Positions 12,595 through 19,941 are shown, numbered from the stretch's first letter. The stretch: DNA of 64,000 bases from Paracoccus aminophilus JCM 7686 (GCF_000444995.1 NC_022041.1:2640001-2704000); one strand, 5' to 3'. Notes: a model not told the origin generated them from the sequence alone. Numbers and translations are program-made.

Positions 12595-13106
12595 TGCGCG
12601 CCTCCGGGCTCGTCGCGGCTGGGCAGAAGCGAAAGCGGATCTGCGCCAGGCTCAAGCTCGGGGATCTGTGCTTCGATCCGTTCGATCTCGGCAGTGTAGT
12701 TTTCGGGGGTCCAGAGCTTCAGATGATCGCCCGAGGCCATAAAGACCGCGCGATCGCTCAGACCGATCTTTTCCCGCAGTTTCTGCGGCAGGCCGAGACG
12801 GCCGTCATTGTCGATTTCGGATTCTTCGGACAGCCCGTTCACCACGGTTTCCAGATAGATCCGGCGCGAGCTGCCACGCGGGAGCTGCGAGATCAGCGTG
12901 TCGATTTCCTCGATCGCCTCGATCGTATAGAGCGCCAGATAATTCTGCTCTTTGGTGCCGTAGACGATGACCAGCTGCGGGCGGGAATTGCTGTCGGTCC
13001 AGTCGGGATCGGCGGATTCGAAGACGCGGCGAAACTTCGCAGGGATCGAGATCCGACCCTTGGCGTCAACCTTGACCTCTTCCGTTCCTCTGAACCTGCG
13101 CGCCAC
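12591..13106 (-). CDS. mraZ: Transcriptional regulator MraZ
   Basis: This 171-residue DNA-binding protein has two SpoVT/AbrB-type half domains and represses its own dcw operon. I place the start at the GTG at 13106, giving [20 protein letters not shown], because AAGGAG lies about eight bases upstream and the family begins with this segment. In-frame sequence further upstream is not conserved-looking. The second half carries the matching [13 protein letters not shown] motif. It is the first gene of the operon, and its upstream region carries arrays of 10-bp-phased NGGG boxes. Confidence 0.93.
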   Translation of the reverse strand: MARRFRGTEEVKVDAKGRISIPAKFRRVFESADPDWTDSNSRPQLVIVYGTKEQNYLALYTIEAIEEIDTLISQLPRGSSRRIYLETVVNGLSEESEIDNDGRLGLPQKLREKIGLSDRAVFMASGDHLKLWTPENYTAEIERIEAQIPELEPGADPLSLLPSRDEPGGAQ

Positions 13107-13373
13107 CGACCGCGCTCCTTCCACTGTCCCTTTTCGGCCTTCCGGTTGGCCCGGAAAAGCAAAGGGCGGATCGGGCTGCTGCCACTGCCCGATCCGCCGC
13201 CCTCGTCCCATTACTGGGCCCCGAAGTTTCGGGGATCGCCCGGCTTGTGCGCCACCTGGGGGAGGTGCTGCTCGCGCGCTGCTCGGGTCGTTGTCTGGAT
13301 GCGGGTGCCTGTATGAAGCCTGCTTATCGCCTCGGGGTCTTGGTCGCCCCTTGATGCCCGTATCCGTGGAGAA

Positions 13374-13407
13374 AGGGATGACATGGGAATTCACGGGAAG
13401 CAACGGG
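13374..13407 (+). promoter_or_regulatory. Putative MraZ box array, proximal
   Basis: Four NGGG boxes start at 13374, 13384, 13394 and 13404, with an exact 10-base period on the plus strand (AGGG, TGGG, CGGG, CGGG). MraZ of other bacteria binds direct TGGGN repeats with five-base spacers, which gives the same 10-base period. The orientation is opposite to mraZ, which is unusual. Confidence 0.45.
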
Positions 13408-13517
13408 GTTTTTCGGCAACACGCGGGCGTGAGCAAAGGCACGCTTGCGAACGGCCCGTGAACAGATTCCCATCCCGTCGAATCGGCGCGCAAGTGTCGT
13501 GGACAGAGAATCGCGAG

Positions 13518-13533
13518 CCACTAGATCTAGTGG
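13518..13533. promoter_or_regulatory. 16-bp perfect palindrome in the mraZ leader
   Basis: CCACTAGATCTAGTGG is a perfect 16-base palindrome lying near the -10 position relative to a possible TTGTCA -35 element at 13550-13545 (minus strand). It could be an operator for a dimeric repressor. No known site is recognised. Confidence 0.35.
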
Positions 13534-13556
13534 GCGCCACCCTGTGACAATAAAAT

Positions 13557-13570
13557 CCCATGCTTTCCCA
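13557..13570 (-). promoter_or_regulatory. Putative MraZ box pair
   Basis: On the minus strand TGGGAAAGCATGGG contains two TGGG boxes exactly 10 bases apart, in the same orientation as mraZ and just upstream of a possible -35 element. Confidence 0.5.
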
Positions 13571-13690
13571 AAAAGGCGGAAGCCCGCCGAGCGAAGCGCG
13601 ATCTGAGCGGCAGGGAGGGCCACGTCAGCGCTGTCTCTGCCCTGAATCACGCGCGCTCACGCGGGGGTGATTCGGGGTGGGCGCGCCGTT

Positions 13691-13727
13691 CCCATGAATT
13701 CCCGGAACGGCTTCCCATGAATTCCCA
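13691..13727 (-). promoter_or_regulatory. Putative MraZ box array, distal
   Basis: On the minus strand the boxes TGGG, TGGG, CGGG and TGGG occur at offsets 0, 10, 23 and 33. They arise from a 15-base direct repeat (TTCCCATGAATTCCC on the plus strand, at 13689-13703 and 13712-13726). This makes two MraZ-type pairs in the same orientation as mraZ. Confidence 0.5.
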
Positions 13728-13812
13728 GGCGGAGAATCTCGCGCCCGGTGCCCGCGCCCGCCTGCCCCTTTCGGAACCGCGGACGCCGGCCTGTCTCGGC
13801 CTCAGGCCATTC

Positions 13813-14907
13813 TCAGGCCATTCCGCCGCCGATCAGACGGTCGGCCAAGCGGCCATAGGCGTCAGAGACCGCCCCCTCGCCCGCCGCGACCGGACGCCCG
13901 GCATCCCCGGCCAGACGCACTTCGAGCTCAAGCGGGATTTCCCCGAGGAAGGGCAGATCCAGCCGCCGCGCTTCAGCCGCGACTCCGCCATGGCCGAACA
14001 GATGCGCCTCATGCCCGCAATTAGGACAGATGTACATCGACATATTTTCAACCATGCCGAGAATCGGCGTCTTCAGCTTGTTGAACATGTCAATCGCGCG
14101 GCGCGCGTCGATCAGCGCGACATCTTGCGGCGTCGAGACGATGATCGCGCCCGAGACATTGGTCTTCTGGCACAGGCTGAGCTGCACATCGCCGGTGCCC
14201 GGCGGCAGATCGACCAGAAGCACGTCGAGCTCGCCCCATTTCACCTGGGTCAGCATCTGCTGAAGCGCGCCCATCAGCATCGGTCCGCGCCAGACCACCG
14301 CCTCGCCCTCTTTCATGAGAAGGCCAAGCGACATCAGCGTCACGCCATGAGCATGAAGCGGCTCGATCGTTTCGCCATCGCTTTTGGGCCGATCGGTCAC
14401 GCCCAGCATCCGCGGCTGTGAGGGCCCATAGATATCGGCATCGAGCACGCCGACCTTGCGCCCCTTCTTCGCCAGCGCAACCGCGAGGTTCGAGGTCACG
14501 GTCGATTTCCCGACCCCCCCCTTGCCCGAGCCGATCGCGATGATGCGCTTGACCCCCGCGACATCGGCAGGCCCGGCCTGCGGCGTCGGATGGCGGCCGA
14601 TGGTCAGATTGGGCGGCGCGCCCGCGGGCTTTGCCGCAGGCTGGGCCTGACCGCGCGGCGCGGTGGGCGCGGTCAGCACGATCTGGACCTTGCCCACGCC
14701 CGCCAAAGCCTTCAGCGCGCGCTGCGCCTCGGCCTCGACCGGCGCAAAAGCCCGCGCGGCGGCGGCATCTTCGACCTCGATGACGAATCGCACCGTGTCA
14801 TCTTCGATCGCCAAGGCCCGCACGAGATCGCGTGAAATCAGCGTTCCGCCGCCGGGCACTGCGATTCGCCCCAATTCATTGAGGACCGTTTCCCGAGAAA
14901 CCGACAT
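13813..14907 (-). CDS. mrp: Iron-sulfur cluster carrier ATPase Mrp/ApbC
   Basis: This 364-residue cytosolic ParA/MinD-type ATPase binds and transfers Fe-S clusters. An N-terminal MIP18-like (DUF59) domain (residues about 1-80) is followed by a proline/alanine-rich linker and the deviant Walker A motif GKGGVGKST. The Mrp-specific CPNCGHEAHLFG motif has the two metal-binding cysteines. The start at 14907 (MSVSRETVLNELG) is chosen over an in-frame start 66 bases upstream because it matches the family N-terminus. The stop codon sits in an 11-base tandem duplication (13801-13822). Confidence 0.94.
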   Translation of the reverse strand: MSVSRETVLNELGRIAVPGGGTLISRDLVRALAIEDDTVRFVIEVEDAAAARAFAPVEAEAQRALKALAGVGKVQIVLTAPTAPRGQAQPAAKPAGAPPNLTIGRHPTPQAGPADVAGVKRIIAIGSGKGGVGKSTVTSNLAVALAKKGRKVGVLDADIYGPSQPRMLGVTDRPKSDGETIEPLHAHGVTLMSLGLLMKEGEAVVWRGPMLMGALQQMLTQVKWGELDVLLVDLPPGTGDVQLSLCQKTNVSGAIIVSTPQDVALIDARRAIDMFNKLKTPILGMVENMSMYICPNCGHEAHLFGHGGVAAEARRLDLPFLGEIPLELEVRLAGDAGRPVAAGEGAVSDAYGRLADRLIGGGMA

Positions 14908-15237
14908 GTCGCACCCCTGCGTTACAAATTTGCCGCAGAATGGCAATTCGTCCGCTTGACGGCAAGCCAGCACGCACAGATCCGGCCTAAAGCATTGTGA
15001 CCCCGCGTCAGACCGTCACAGGCAAAGGACAAATCGTCTTTAAACTGTCATATCTCAAGAAAATGTTACCTACTTTTCAGTGGTTAAGGCCAGGTATGTC
15101 AGAAGGAGTTATGCTCTTGCCGCATAGCAGCATTTCCGCACCAACCATTGTGCATCCGCAGAATATCGACCATGTTGGCCCTAACAGAGCGACAGACAAT
15201 CCGGTCTGCGCCTCAGGACGAAAATGGTAGTAAGAAA
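14908..15237. other. Divergent region between mrp and the DUF1127 gene
   Basis: These 330 bases hold the promoters of mrp (-) and of the DUF1127/small-RNA transcript (+). A GAAGGAG followed two bases later by ATG (15111) opens a 39-codon frame ending at 15230, but the spacing is too short for good initiation. I do not see a clean heat-shock sigma (CTTGAA/CCATNT) promoter. TTGTGC at 15149 with CCATGT 16 bases later is the nearest match. Confidence 0.4.
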
Positions 15238-15465
15238 ATGGCAGTTCTTGATCTGAATCATGGCACGGTGCGCGGCACGACCGCAACGGCCGGTGGTGCT
15301 TCGGGTTTCTTCGGTGCGCTGGCTGGCTACTTCGCCCGCCGTTCGCTCTATCGCCAGACGGTGAATGAGCTGAACCAGCTGAGCGACCGCGAGCTTGCCG
15401 ATCTGGGCATCAACCGTCTGGACATCACTTCGATCGCGGCATCTGCGGTCAAAGGCCAGCGCTAA
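15238..15465 (+). CDS. DUF1127 small RNA-binding protein (CcaF1-like)
   Basis: This small basic protein of 75 residues has the DUF1127 core at its C-terminus (NQLSDRELADLGINRLDI). The N-terminal half is glycine- and alanine-rich (TAGGASGFFGALAGYFARR). In R. sphaeroides the equivalent gene (RSP_6037, ccaF1) encodes an RNA-binding protein and is co-transcribed with the CcsR1-4 small RNAs. Here too, four two-hairpin RNAs begin within ten bases of the stop codon. The start at 15238 is chosen because the upstream in-frame sequence is not DUF1127-like. The ribosome-binding site is weak. A role in RNA maturation is inferred from that relative. Confidence 0.85.
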   Translation: MAVLDLNHGTVRGTTATAGGASGFFGALAGYFARRSLYRQTVNELNQLSDRELADLGINRLDITSIAASAVKGQR

Positions 15466-15474
15466 GAATAGCAT

Positions 15475-15545
15475 ACCCGCCCCGCTCCTCCTCCCTGGGG
15501 CCGGGTTCAGGCGACATCCTCCTCCTCCTCCCTGAGGATGTCGCC
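15475..15545 (+). ncRNA. CcsR/cuckoo-type small RNA 1
   Basis: Two adjacent hairpins expose anti-Shine-Dalgarno loops. The first (15475-15506) pairs ACCCG-CCCC with GGGG-CCGGGT around the loop GCTCCTCCTCCCT. The second (15510-15545) has a perfect 12-base stem, GGCGACATCCTC/GAGGATGTCGCC, with loop CTCCTCCTCCCT. It is followed by GCACC, a tail shared by the sister units, and starts nine bases after the DUF1127 stop codon. Confidence 0.8.
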
Positions 15546-15551
15546 GCACCA

Positions 15552-15626
15552 ACACGGAAGCCCTCTCCTCCTCCCTTGGGCTTCGTGTCAAGGCGGCGAC
15601 CCCCTCCTCCTCCCTGGGGTCGCCGC
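15552..15626 (+). ncRNA. CcsR/cuckoo-type small RNA 2
   Basis: Hairpin one (15552-15588) pairs ACACG-AAGCCC with GGGCTTCGTGT around one bulged G. Hairpin two (15593-15626) is a perfect 11-base stem, GCGGCGACCCC/GGGGTCGCCGC. Both loops contain CTCCTCCTCCC or CTCCTCCTCCCT, complementary to GGAGG ribosome-binding sites. The stems differ completely from unit 1 while the loops are kept. Confidence 0.8.
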
Positions 15627-15655
15627 ACTTTCTCCGCCGCAGGGCGGACCAGAAT

Positions 15656-15727
15656 ACGATGGCCCCCTCCTCCTCCCTGGGGTCGCTCGTGAGCGGTAAT
15701 GGCACTCCTCCTCCCAGCCATTGCCGC
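15656..15727 (+). ncRNA. CcsR/cuckoo-type small RNA 3
   Basis: Hairpin one (15656-15690) is the weakest, with ACGA/TCGT and CCCC/GGGG paired around an internal loop. Hairpin two (15693-15727) pairs GCGGTAATGGC with GCCATTGCCGC through one T-G wobble, with loop ACTCCTCCTCCCA. A separate small hairpin without the loop motif (TCCGCC/GGCGGA, 15633-15648) separates units 2 and 3. Confidence 0.75.
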
Positions 15728-15735
15728 ACCCTATA

Positions 15736-15815
15736 CGCGGCCCCTCCTCCTCCCTGGGCCAGCGTTGCGCGGCGGTGCCCCCTCCTCCTCCCTGGGCACC
15801 GCCGCTTTTCTTTTT
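15736..15815 (+). ncRNA. CcsR/cuckoo-type small RNA 4 with terminator
   Basis: Hairpin one (15736-15764) pairs GGCCC with GGGCC plus an outer CGC/GCG. Hairpin two (15769-15805) is a perfect 12-base stem, GCGGCGGTGCCC/GGGCACCGCCGC, with loop CCTCCTCCTCCCT. It runs directly into TTTTCTTTTT, so it also serves as the Rho-independent terminator of the whole DUF1127 transcript. Confidence 0.82.
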
Positions 15816-15840
15816 CAGCGACTTAGATTATCCACAGCGG

Positions 15841-16617
15841 ATGTTGTCCTATCAGCACGCCTATCACGCCGGGAATCTGGCGGATTTCCAGAAACATGCC
15901 TTGCTGGCGTGGATGCTGGCCTATCTGACCGACAAGCCGAAGCCGATGACCTATATCGAGACCCATGCTGGGCGCGGGCTCTACGATCTGGGCGGCGACG
16001 AGGCGCGCAAGACCGGCGAGGCCGAGGCCGGGATCTCGCGTGCCTTGACCGAGGGCTGGCTGCCCGAAACCCATCCGTTGCGGCAGGTGCTGGCCTCGGT
16101 GCGGCGTGAATATGGGCCCGATGCCTATCCCGGCTCGCCCTTGATCGCCGAGACGCTGCTGCGCCCCGATGATGTGATCCATCTGGCCGAGTTGCATCCC
16201 GCCGAGGCCGATGCCCTGGCCGATGCCGCGCCCTTCGCGCATCTGCACCGTGAAGACGGCTTTGCCATGGCCAATGCGCTTTGCCCGCCGATGCCGCGGC
16301 GCGGGCTTTTGCTGATTGATCCGAGCTTCGAGGTCAAAGCCGATTACGACCGCATCCCGCGCTTCATCGGCCAGATCGCGCGGAAGTGGAATGTCGGCGT
16401 GATCGCGCTATGGTATCCGCTTCTTGCCGATGCCCGGCATGGGCCGATGCTGAAGGCCTTGCAGGTGGCATTCCCCGAGGCGCTGCGCCACGAGGTCCAG
16501 TTCCCGCCCGCACGCCCCGGTCACGGTATGGTCGGCTCGGGCATGTTCGTGGTCAATCCGCCCTTCGGCATCGACGAGGAAACCCGACGCCTCGACGCGA
16601 TATTTGCGGGACTTTAG
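15841..16617 (+). CDS. rlmJ: 23S rRNA (adenine(2030)-N6)-methyltransferase
   Basis: This 258-residue protein is of the RlmJ/YhiR family, which methylates A2030 of 23S rRNA. It opens with the family signature MLSYQHAYHAGNLADFQKH and ETHAGRGLYDL. The catalytic motif IV is DPSFE (near residue 160) in place of the usual DPPYE or DPPFE. The start at 15841 is the first residue of the conserved region, and the frame upstream runs through the small-RNA hairpins. It immediately follows the terminator of the DUF1127 locus. Confidence 0.92.
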   Translation: MLSYQHAYHAGNLADFQKHALLAWMLAYLTDKPKPMTYIETHAGRGLYDLGGDEARKTGEAEAGISRALTEGWLPETHPLRQVLASVRREYGPDAYPGSPLIAETLLRPDDVIHLAELHPAEADALADAAPFAHLHREDGFAMANALCPPMPRRGLLLIDPSFEVKADYDRIPRFIGQIARKWNVGVIALWYPLLADARHGPMLKALQVAFPEALRHEVQFPPARPGHGMVGSGMFVVNPPFGIDEETRRLDAIFAGL

Positions 16618-16641
16618 TGCCGGGCCTTGGCGTGTCGGGCT

Positions 16642-17070
16642 TTAACTTGGCTCGAAGCGCAAAACGCCCACGACCTCGCGGCCATTGGCCTTGTCGCTCG
16701 GGTGTTCGCGCCCGTTGAGCACTTCGACTTCGGTGAAGTCAAACGGGCTGAGGCCCGTCAGGCAGGCGATATTCACGCCATATTCCTGCGGATTAGAGCG
16801 GCGCTGGTGATGGGTATAGATCCCGCAATGGCGGCAAAAGTAATGCTTGGCCGTGCTGGTGCCGAATTGATAGAGCGTCAGCGCATCGGCGCCTTGCAGG
16901 ATCTCGAGTTCTCCGACCCGCGCCGAGACCGCAATCGCCCCTCGCATCTGACAAAAGCTGCAATTGCAGCGCCGCGCGCTGCGCAGCCCTTCGGATAGCC
17001 GAACATGGAACCGGACGGCACCGCAATGACAGGCGCCGGTGCTTTCGGTCAGATCAAGATCAAGCGTCAT
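16642..17070 (-). CDS. GFA (glutathione-dependent formaldehyde-activating) family protein
   Basis: This 142-residue zinc-binding protein belongs to the GFA/DUF636 fold. Its metal ligands are in CHCGAV, CNCSFC and CRHCG. The family was named for a glutathione-hydroxymethyl synthase, but that activity is doubtful for most members, so no reaction is assigned. The start at 17070 has GGAGAAATGCG upstream. It converges with rlmJ and is followed upstream by the amidase gene on the same strand. Confidence 0.85.
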   Translation of the reverse strand: MTLDLDLTESTGACHCGAVRFHVRLSEGLRSARRCNCSFCQMRGAIAVSARVGELEILQGADALTLYQFGTSTAKHYFCRHCGIYTHHQRRSNPQEYGVNIACLTGLSPFDFTEVEVLNGREHPSDKANGREVVGVLRFEPS

Positions 17071-17193
17071 CGCATTTCTCCGGGTTCGAGGGCGGGAGAC
17101 CGTCAGGTCTGCGCGGTCTTTGGCGGGCTTGCTTGTCCGATCATCGCGCCGGAACGCGCCCCCGGGCAAGATGGGACGGCGGGTTTTTCAAGG

Positions 17194-17217
17194 GGGTATT
17201 TGGGTGATGAAGAAAGC
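17194..17217 (+). repeat. Dispersed intergenic element, copy B
   Basis: This 24-base stretch (beginning GGGTATTTGGG and ending GAAGAAAGC) is identical to 32384-32407. It lies between two minus-strand genes. Shorter relatives occur at 5461 and 60755. Confidence 0.6.
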
Positions 17218-17232
17218 GGGCGCGGCGCTCTT

Positions 17233-17865
17233 TCATCGCGGCACGGCGGCGGCGAGGCGGCGGTCGATTTCATCCTCGGGCCCATCGGCGCCGGGGCGAA
17301 AGCGCAGGCGGAAGGCGGCAAGCCGGATCTCGGGCGGGCCCGGCGGATAGCCGATCGCATCGAGGCTGTCTTGGAGCGGCAGATCGGCGCCGGGCGTTTC
17401 GGGCCAGACTGAGAGGCCTTGCAGCGCGAGGCGGCGCCAATCGAATTTCGCGCCGGGATCAATCTTGCGATCGGGTGCCATATCGGAATGGCCGATCACC
17501 GCCTCAGGTCGCAGCGACCAGCGCTGCAGGATGGCGGCGAGGAGTGTTTCGAGGCCGCGCATCTGTGGTTCAGGGAAGGGTCGGTCGCCGGGGTTGATGA
17601 TCTCGATCCCGATAGAGCGGGAGTTGATATCGCCTTGGCCGCGCCATTCACCCGCCCCGGCGTGCCAAGCACGGCGGTCTTCGGGGACCAGAGCCTCGGC
17701 CTGACCGGTTTCGTGAAGGAGCCAATGCGCCGAGACTTCGGCGCTTGGATCGCACAGGCGGGCGCGCGCCGAAGCACCGTCCGCCATGCCGGTGTAATGA
17801 AGCACGATCAGTTCCGGGCGGGCGCCATTGCGGCGCTCACCATGATTGGGGGAAAGCGCGCTCAA
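17233..17865 (-). CDS. N-acetylmuramoyl-L-alanine amidase (AmpD/AmiD type)
   Basis: This 210-residue Amidase_2-family zinc enzyme cleaves the MurNAc-L-Ala bond. The zinc ligands are visible in LHYTGM (first histidine, residue 23), VIGHSDMAPDRKIDPG (second histidine and the terminal aspartate) and the WHAG motif. No signal peptide is present, which favours an AmpD-like cytosolic role in muropeptide recycling. The gene overlaps the upstream lipoprotein gene by four bases, so the two are likely co-translated. Confidence 0.88.
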   Translation of the reverse strand: MSALSPNHGERRNGARPELIVLHYTGMADGASARARLCDPSAEVSAHWLLHETGQAEALVPEDRRAWHAGAGEWRGQGDINSRSIGIEIINPGDRPFPEPQMRGLETLLAAILQRWSLRPEAVIGHSDMAPDRKIDPGAKFDWRRLALQGLSVWPETPGADLPLQDSLDAIGYPPGPPEIRLAAFRLRFRPGADGPEDEIDRRLAAAVPR

Positions 17866-18437
17866 AGCCCCTGCCGATAGGGGCGCGGATCCCAGCCGCA
17901 GACGAAGCCGTCGCCATCCGGATCGAGGTTTTGCGGATCAAGGATCGGGCCGCCATTCGCAAGGAAGGCCGTCTGCGCAATTGCCGGATTGGGGAATTGC
18001 GAGCAGGCTTTCAGCGCCTGAGCCGGATTGGCGCCGGTGCGGGCATAGCGGGCCTGACCGGGGTTTTGCTTCTCGGTCTGAGCGAAGCGCACGAGCACCG
18101 CATTGTCGCCGCTGGCGATCACGCGTGCGCGCGTGGCCGGTGCGACGCGGACCTGTGCGGGCTGAACCGGCACCACCTTGGTCGTCACCATCGCCTTCAC
18201 CTCGCGCTTGCCCGCGATATCTTCGGGGGTCGGCGCTTGAGCGGGAAGCTGGATCGGGATGACCTGCGGTTCGCGCGTGTTGGTCATCAGCGCGGTTTCG
18301 CGGGCGCGCTGATACTCGCCATAGGGCGAGGCATTCATCGTGTAGTTCGGATTCCAGCCTGCGTTTTCGTTACAAGCCGAAAGACCGAGCACTGCGAGGC
18401 CCATTACCCCGAGGATCGCCAGTTTCCGCATCGTCAT
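17862..18437 (-). CDS. Lipoprotein with Excalibur-like calcium motif
   Basis: This gives 191 residues from the ATG at 18437 (GGAGAGG upstream; a second ATG lies six bases later). A lipoprotein signal ends in the lipobox LSAC. The middle is low-complexity, rich in Pro, Val and Ala. The C-terminus carries DPDGDGFVCGWDP, the DxDxDGxxC signature of Excalibur-type extracellular calcium-binding domains, with a partner cysteine at KACSQFP. It is likely outer-membrane anchored. Overlap with the amidase gene suggests a shared cell-wall function, but this is inference. Confidence 0.75.
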   Translation of the reverse strand: MTMRKLAILGVMGLAVLGLSACNENAGWNPNYTMNASPYGEYQRARETALMTNTREPQVIPIQLPAQAPTPEDIAGKREVKAMVTTKVVPVQPAQVRVAPATRARVIASGDNAVLVRFAQTEKQNPGQARYARTGANPAQALKACSQFPNPAIAQTAFLANGGPILDPQNLDPDGDGFVCGWDPRPYRQGL

Positions 18438-18459
18438 GCCTTCCCTCTCCAGCCGGGGT

Positions 18460-19941
18460 TTACCACCAGCGTTCCGGTTTCGCCTCGAAGCCTGCCGCAT
18501 TTTCGAGGACTTGCGCAAGGTTCAGCAGCTCGCCTTCCTCCCACGGACGGCCAATCAGCTGCATACCAAGCGGCAGACCGCTGGCCGACAGCCCGACCGG
18601 AACCGAAACGCCGGGCAGACCGGCAAGGTTCAGCGTCACGGTGAAGACGTCGTTGAGATACATCTCGACCGGATCGGCGCCCGTCATCTCGCCCAGACCA
18701 AAAGCCGGAGACGGCGTCGCGGGAGCGAGAATCGCATCGACGCCCGCCGCATAGGCCTGATCGAAGTCGCGTTTGATCAGCGCGCGCACTTTACGGGCGC
18801 GGTTGTAATAGGCGTCGTAAAAGCCAGCCGACAGAACGTAAGTCCCGATCATCACGCGGCGCTGCACCTCGGGGCCGAAGCCTTCGGCGCGGGTGCGCTC
18901 ATACATCTCGACGATGCCGTCACCGGCGCCGAGTTTCGCGCGGCGGCCAAAGCGGACGCCGTCATAGCGCGCGAGGTTCGACGAGGCCTCCGCCGGCGCG
19001 ATGACGTAATAGGCGGGCAGCGCATATTTGGCGTGGGGCAGCGAGATATCGACGATCTCGGCGCCCGCATCGCGCAGCATGTCGGCGGCCTTGTTCCAGA
19101 CGGCATCGACCTCGGCATTCAGGCCCTCGATGCGGTATTCGCGCGGAATGCCGATCTTCTTGCCGCGAATGTCTCCGCTCAGCGCGGCCTCGTAATCCGG
19201 GACTGGGCGGTCGGCGCTGGTCGAATCCTTGGCATCGACCGAGGCGATCGCGCCCAGCATGATCGCCGCATCGCGCACCGTCTTGGTCATCGGGCCCGCC
19301 TGATCGAGCGAGCTTGCATAGGCAATCGTGCCCCAGCGGCTAACGCGGCCATAGGTCGGCTTGATGCCCACCGTGCCGGTGAAGGCCGCAGGCTGGCGGA
19401 TCGAGCCGCCGGTATCGGTGCCGGTCGCAGCAAGGCAGAGATCCGCCGCCACAGCCGCCGCCGAACCGCCCGAAGAGCCGCCCGGCGTCAGGTCGCGCGC
19501 ATCGATCTTCCAAGGGTTGATCGCCTTGCCATAGACGCTCGACTCGTTCGACGAGCCCATGGCGAATTCGTCCATATTGAGCTTGCCGAGCATGATCGCG
19601 CCAGCATCCCAGAGGTTCTGGGTCACGGTCGATTCATATTCGGGCTTGAAGCCTTCGAGAATGCGGCTCGCGGCCTGCGAGGGCACGCCCTTGGTGCAGA
19701 ACACATCCTTGATGCCGACCGGAATGCCGCACATCGCAGGCGCATCGCCCGAGGCCAGACGCGCATCGGCGCGGGCCGCCATCTCGCGGGCGATCTCGGG
19801 GGTCTTGTGGACGAAAGCATTGAGCTTGTCGGCGCCATTGATGGCGGTCAGGCAGGCCTCGGTCAGCTCGGTCGCGGTGAAATCCTTCGCGCGCAGCCCG
19901 TCGCGGGCGGCGGCAATGGTGAGTTTGTTCAGATCGGTCAT
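18460..19941 (-). CDS. gatA: Aspartyl/glutamyl-tRNA amidotransferase subunit A
   Basis: This 493-residue amidase-signature subunit of GatCAB releases ammonia from glutamine for transamidation of Glu-tRNA(Gln) and Asp-tRNA(Asn). The Lys-Ser-Ser triad is visible in [22 protein letters not shown] and [11 protein letters not shown]. Its start codon overlaps the gatC stop by four bases. gatB is not in the window, as is common in alphaproteobacteria, where it can lie elsewhere. Confidence 0.97.
   Translation of the reverse strand: MTDLNKLTIAAARDGLRAKDFTATELTEACLTAINGADKLNAFVHKTPEIAREMAARADARLASGDAPAMCGIPVGIKDVFCTKGVPSQAASRILEGFKPEYESTVTQNLWDAGAIMLGKLNMDEFAMGSSNESSVYGKAINPWKIDARDLTPGGSSGGSAAAVAADLCLAATGTDTGGSIRQPAAFTGTVGIKPTYGRVSRWGTIAYASSLDQAGPMTKTVRDAAIMLGAIASVDAKDSTSADRPVPDYEAALSGDIRGKKIGIPREYRIEGLNAEVDAVWNKAADMLRDAGAEIVDISLPHAKYALPAYYVIAPAEASSNLARYDGVRFGRRAKLGAGDGIVEMYERTRAEGFGPEVQRRVMIGTYVLSAGFYDAYYNRARKVRALIKRDFDQAYAAGVDAILAPATPSPAFGLGEMTGADPVEMYLNDVFTVTLNLAGLPGVSVPVGLSASGLPLGMQLIGRPWEEGELLNLAQVLENAAGFEAKPERWW

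Larger units (their letters stand above)
13107..13812 (-). other. Leader and control region of the mraZ dcw operon
   Basis: About 700 bases between mrp and mraZ hold no credible gene. They contain three groups of 10-base-phased GGG boxes (13374-13407, 13557-13570, 13691-13727) and a 16-base palindrome (13518-13533). A possible minus-strand promoter has TTGTCA at 13550-13545 with a weak -10 inside the palindrome. The distance from that promoter to mraZ would give a leader of over 400 bases, so a closer promoter may also exist. Confidence 0.5.

Noticed and set aside
12591..13493. A 300-residue MraZ with long N-terminal extension
   Set aside because: The extension is not conserved-looking and includes the leader region. 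A GTG with AAGGAG at 13106 gives a normal MraZ.
15111..15230. A 39-codon frame before the DUF1127 gene with GAAGGAG upstream
   Set aside because: The ribosome-binding site is only two bases from the ATG, too close for efficient initiation, and the product has no features. It is more likely part of the 5' leader.
15485..15793. CTCCTCCTCCCT repeats as a CRISPR array or simple VNTR
   Set aside because: The repeat unit is short and lies in loops, the flanks are paired inverted arms rather than unique spacers, and spacing varies with hairpin size. Structured small RNAs explain all of it.
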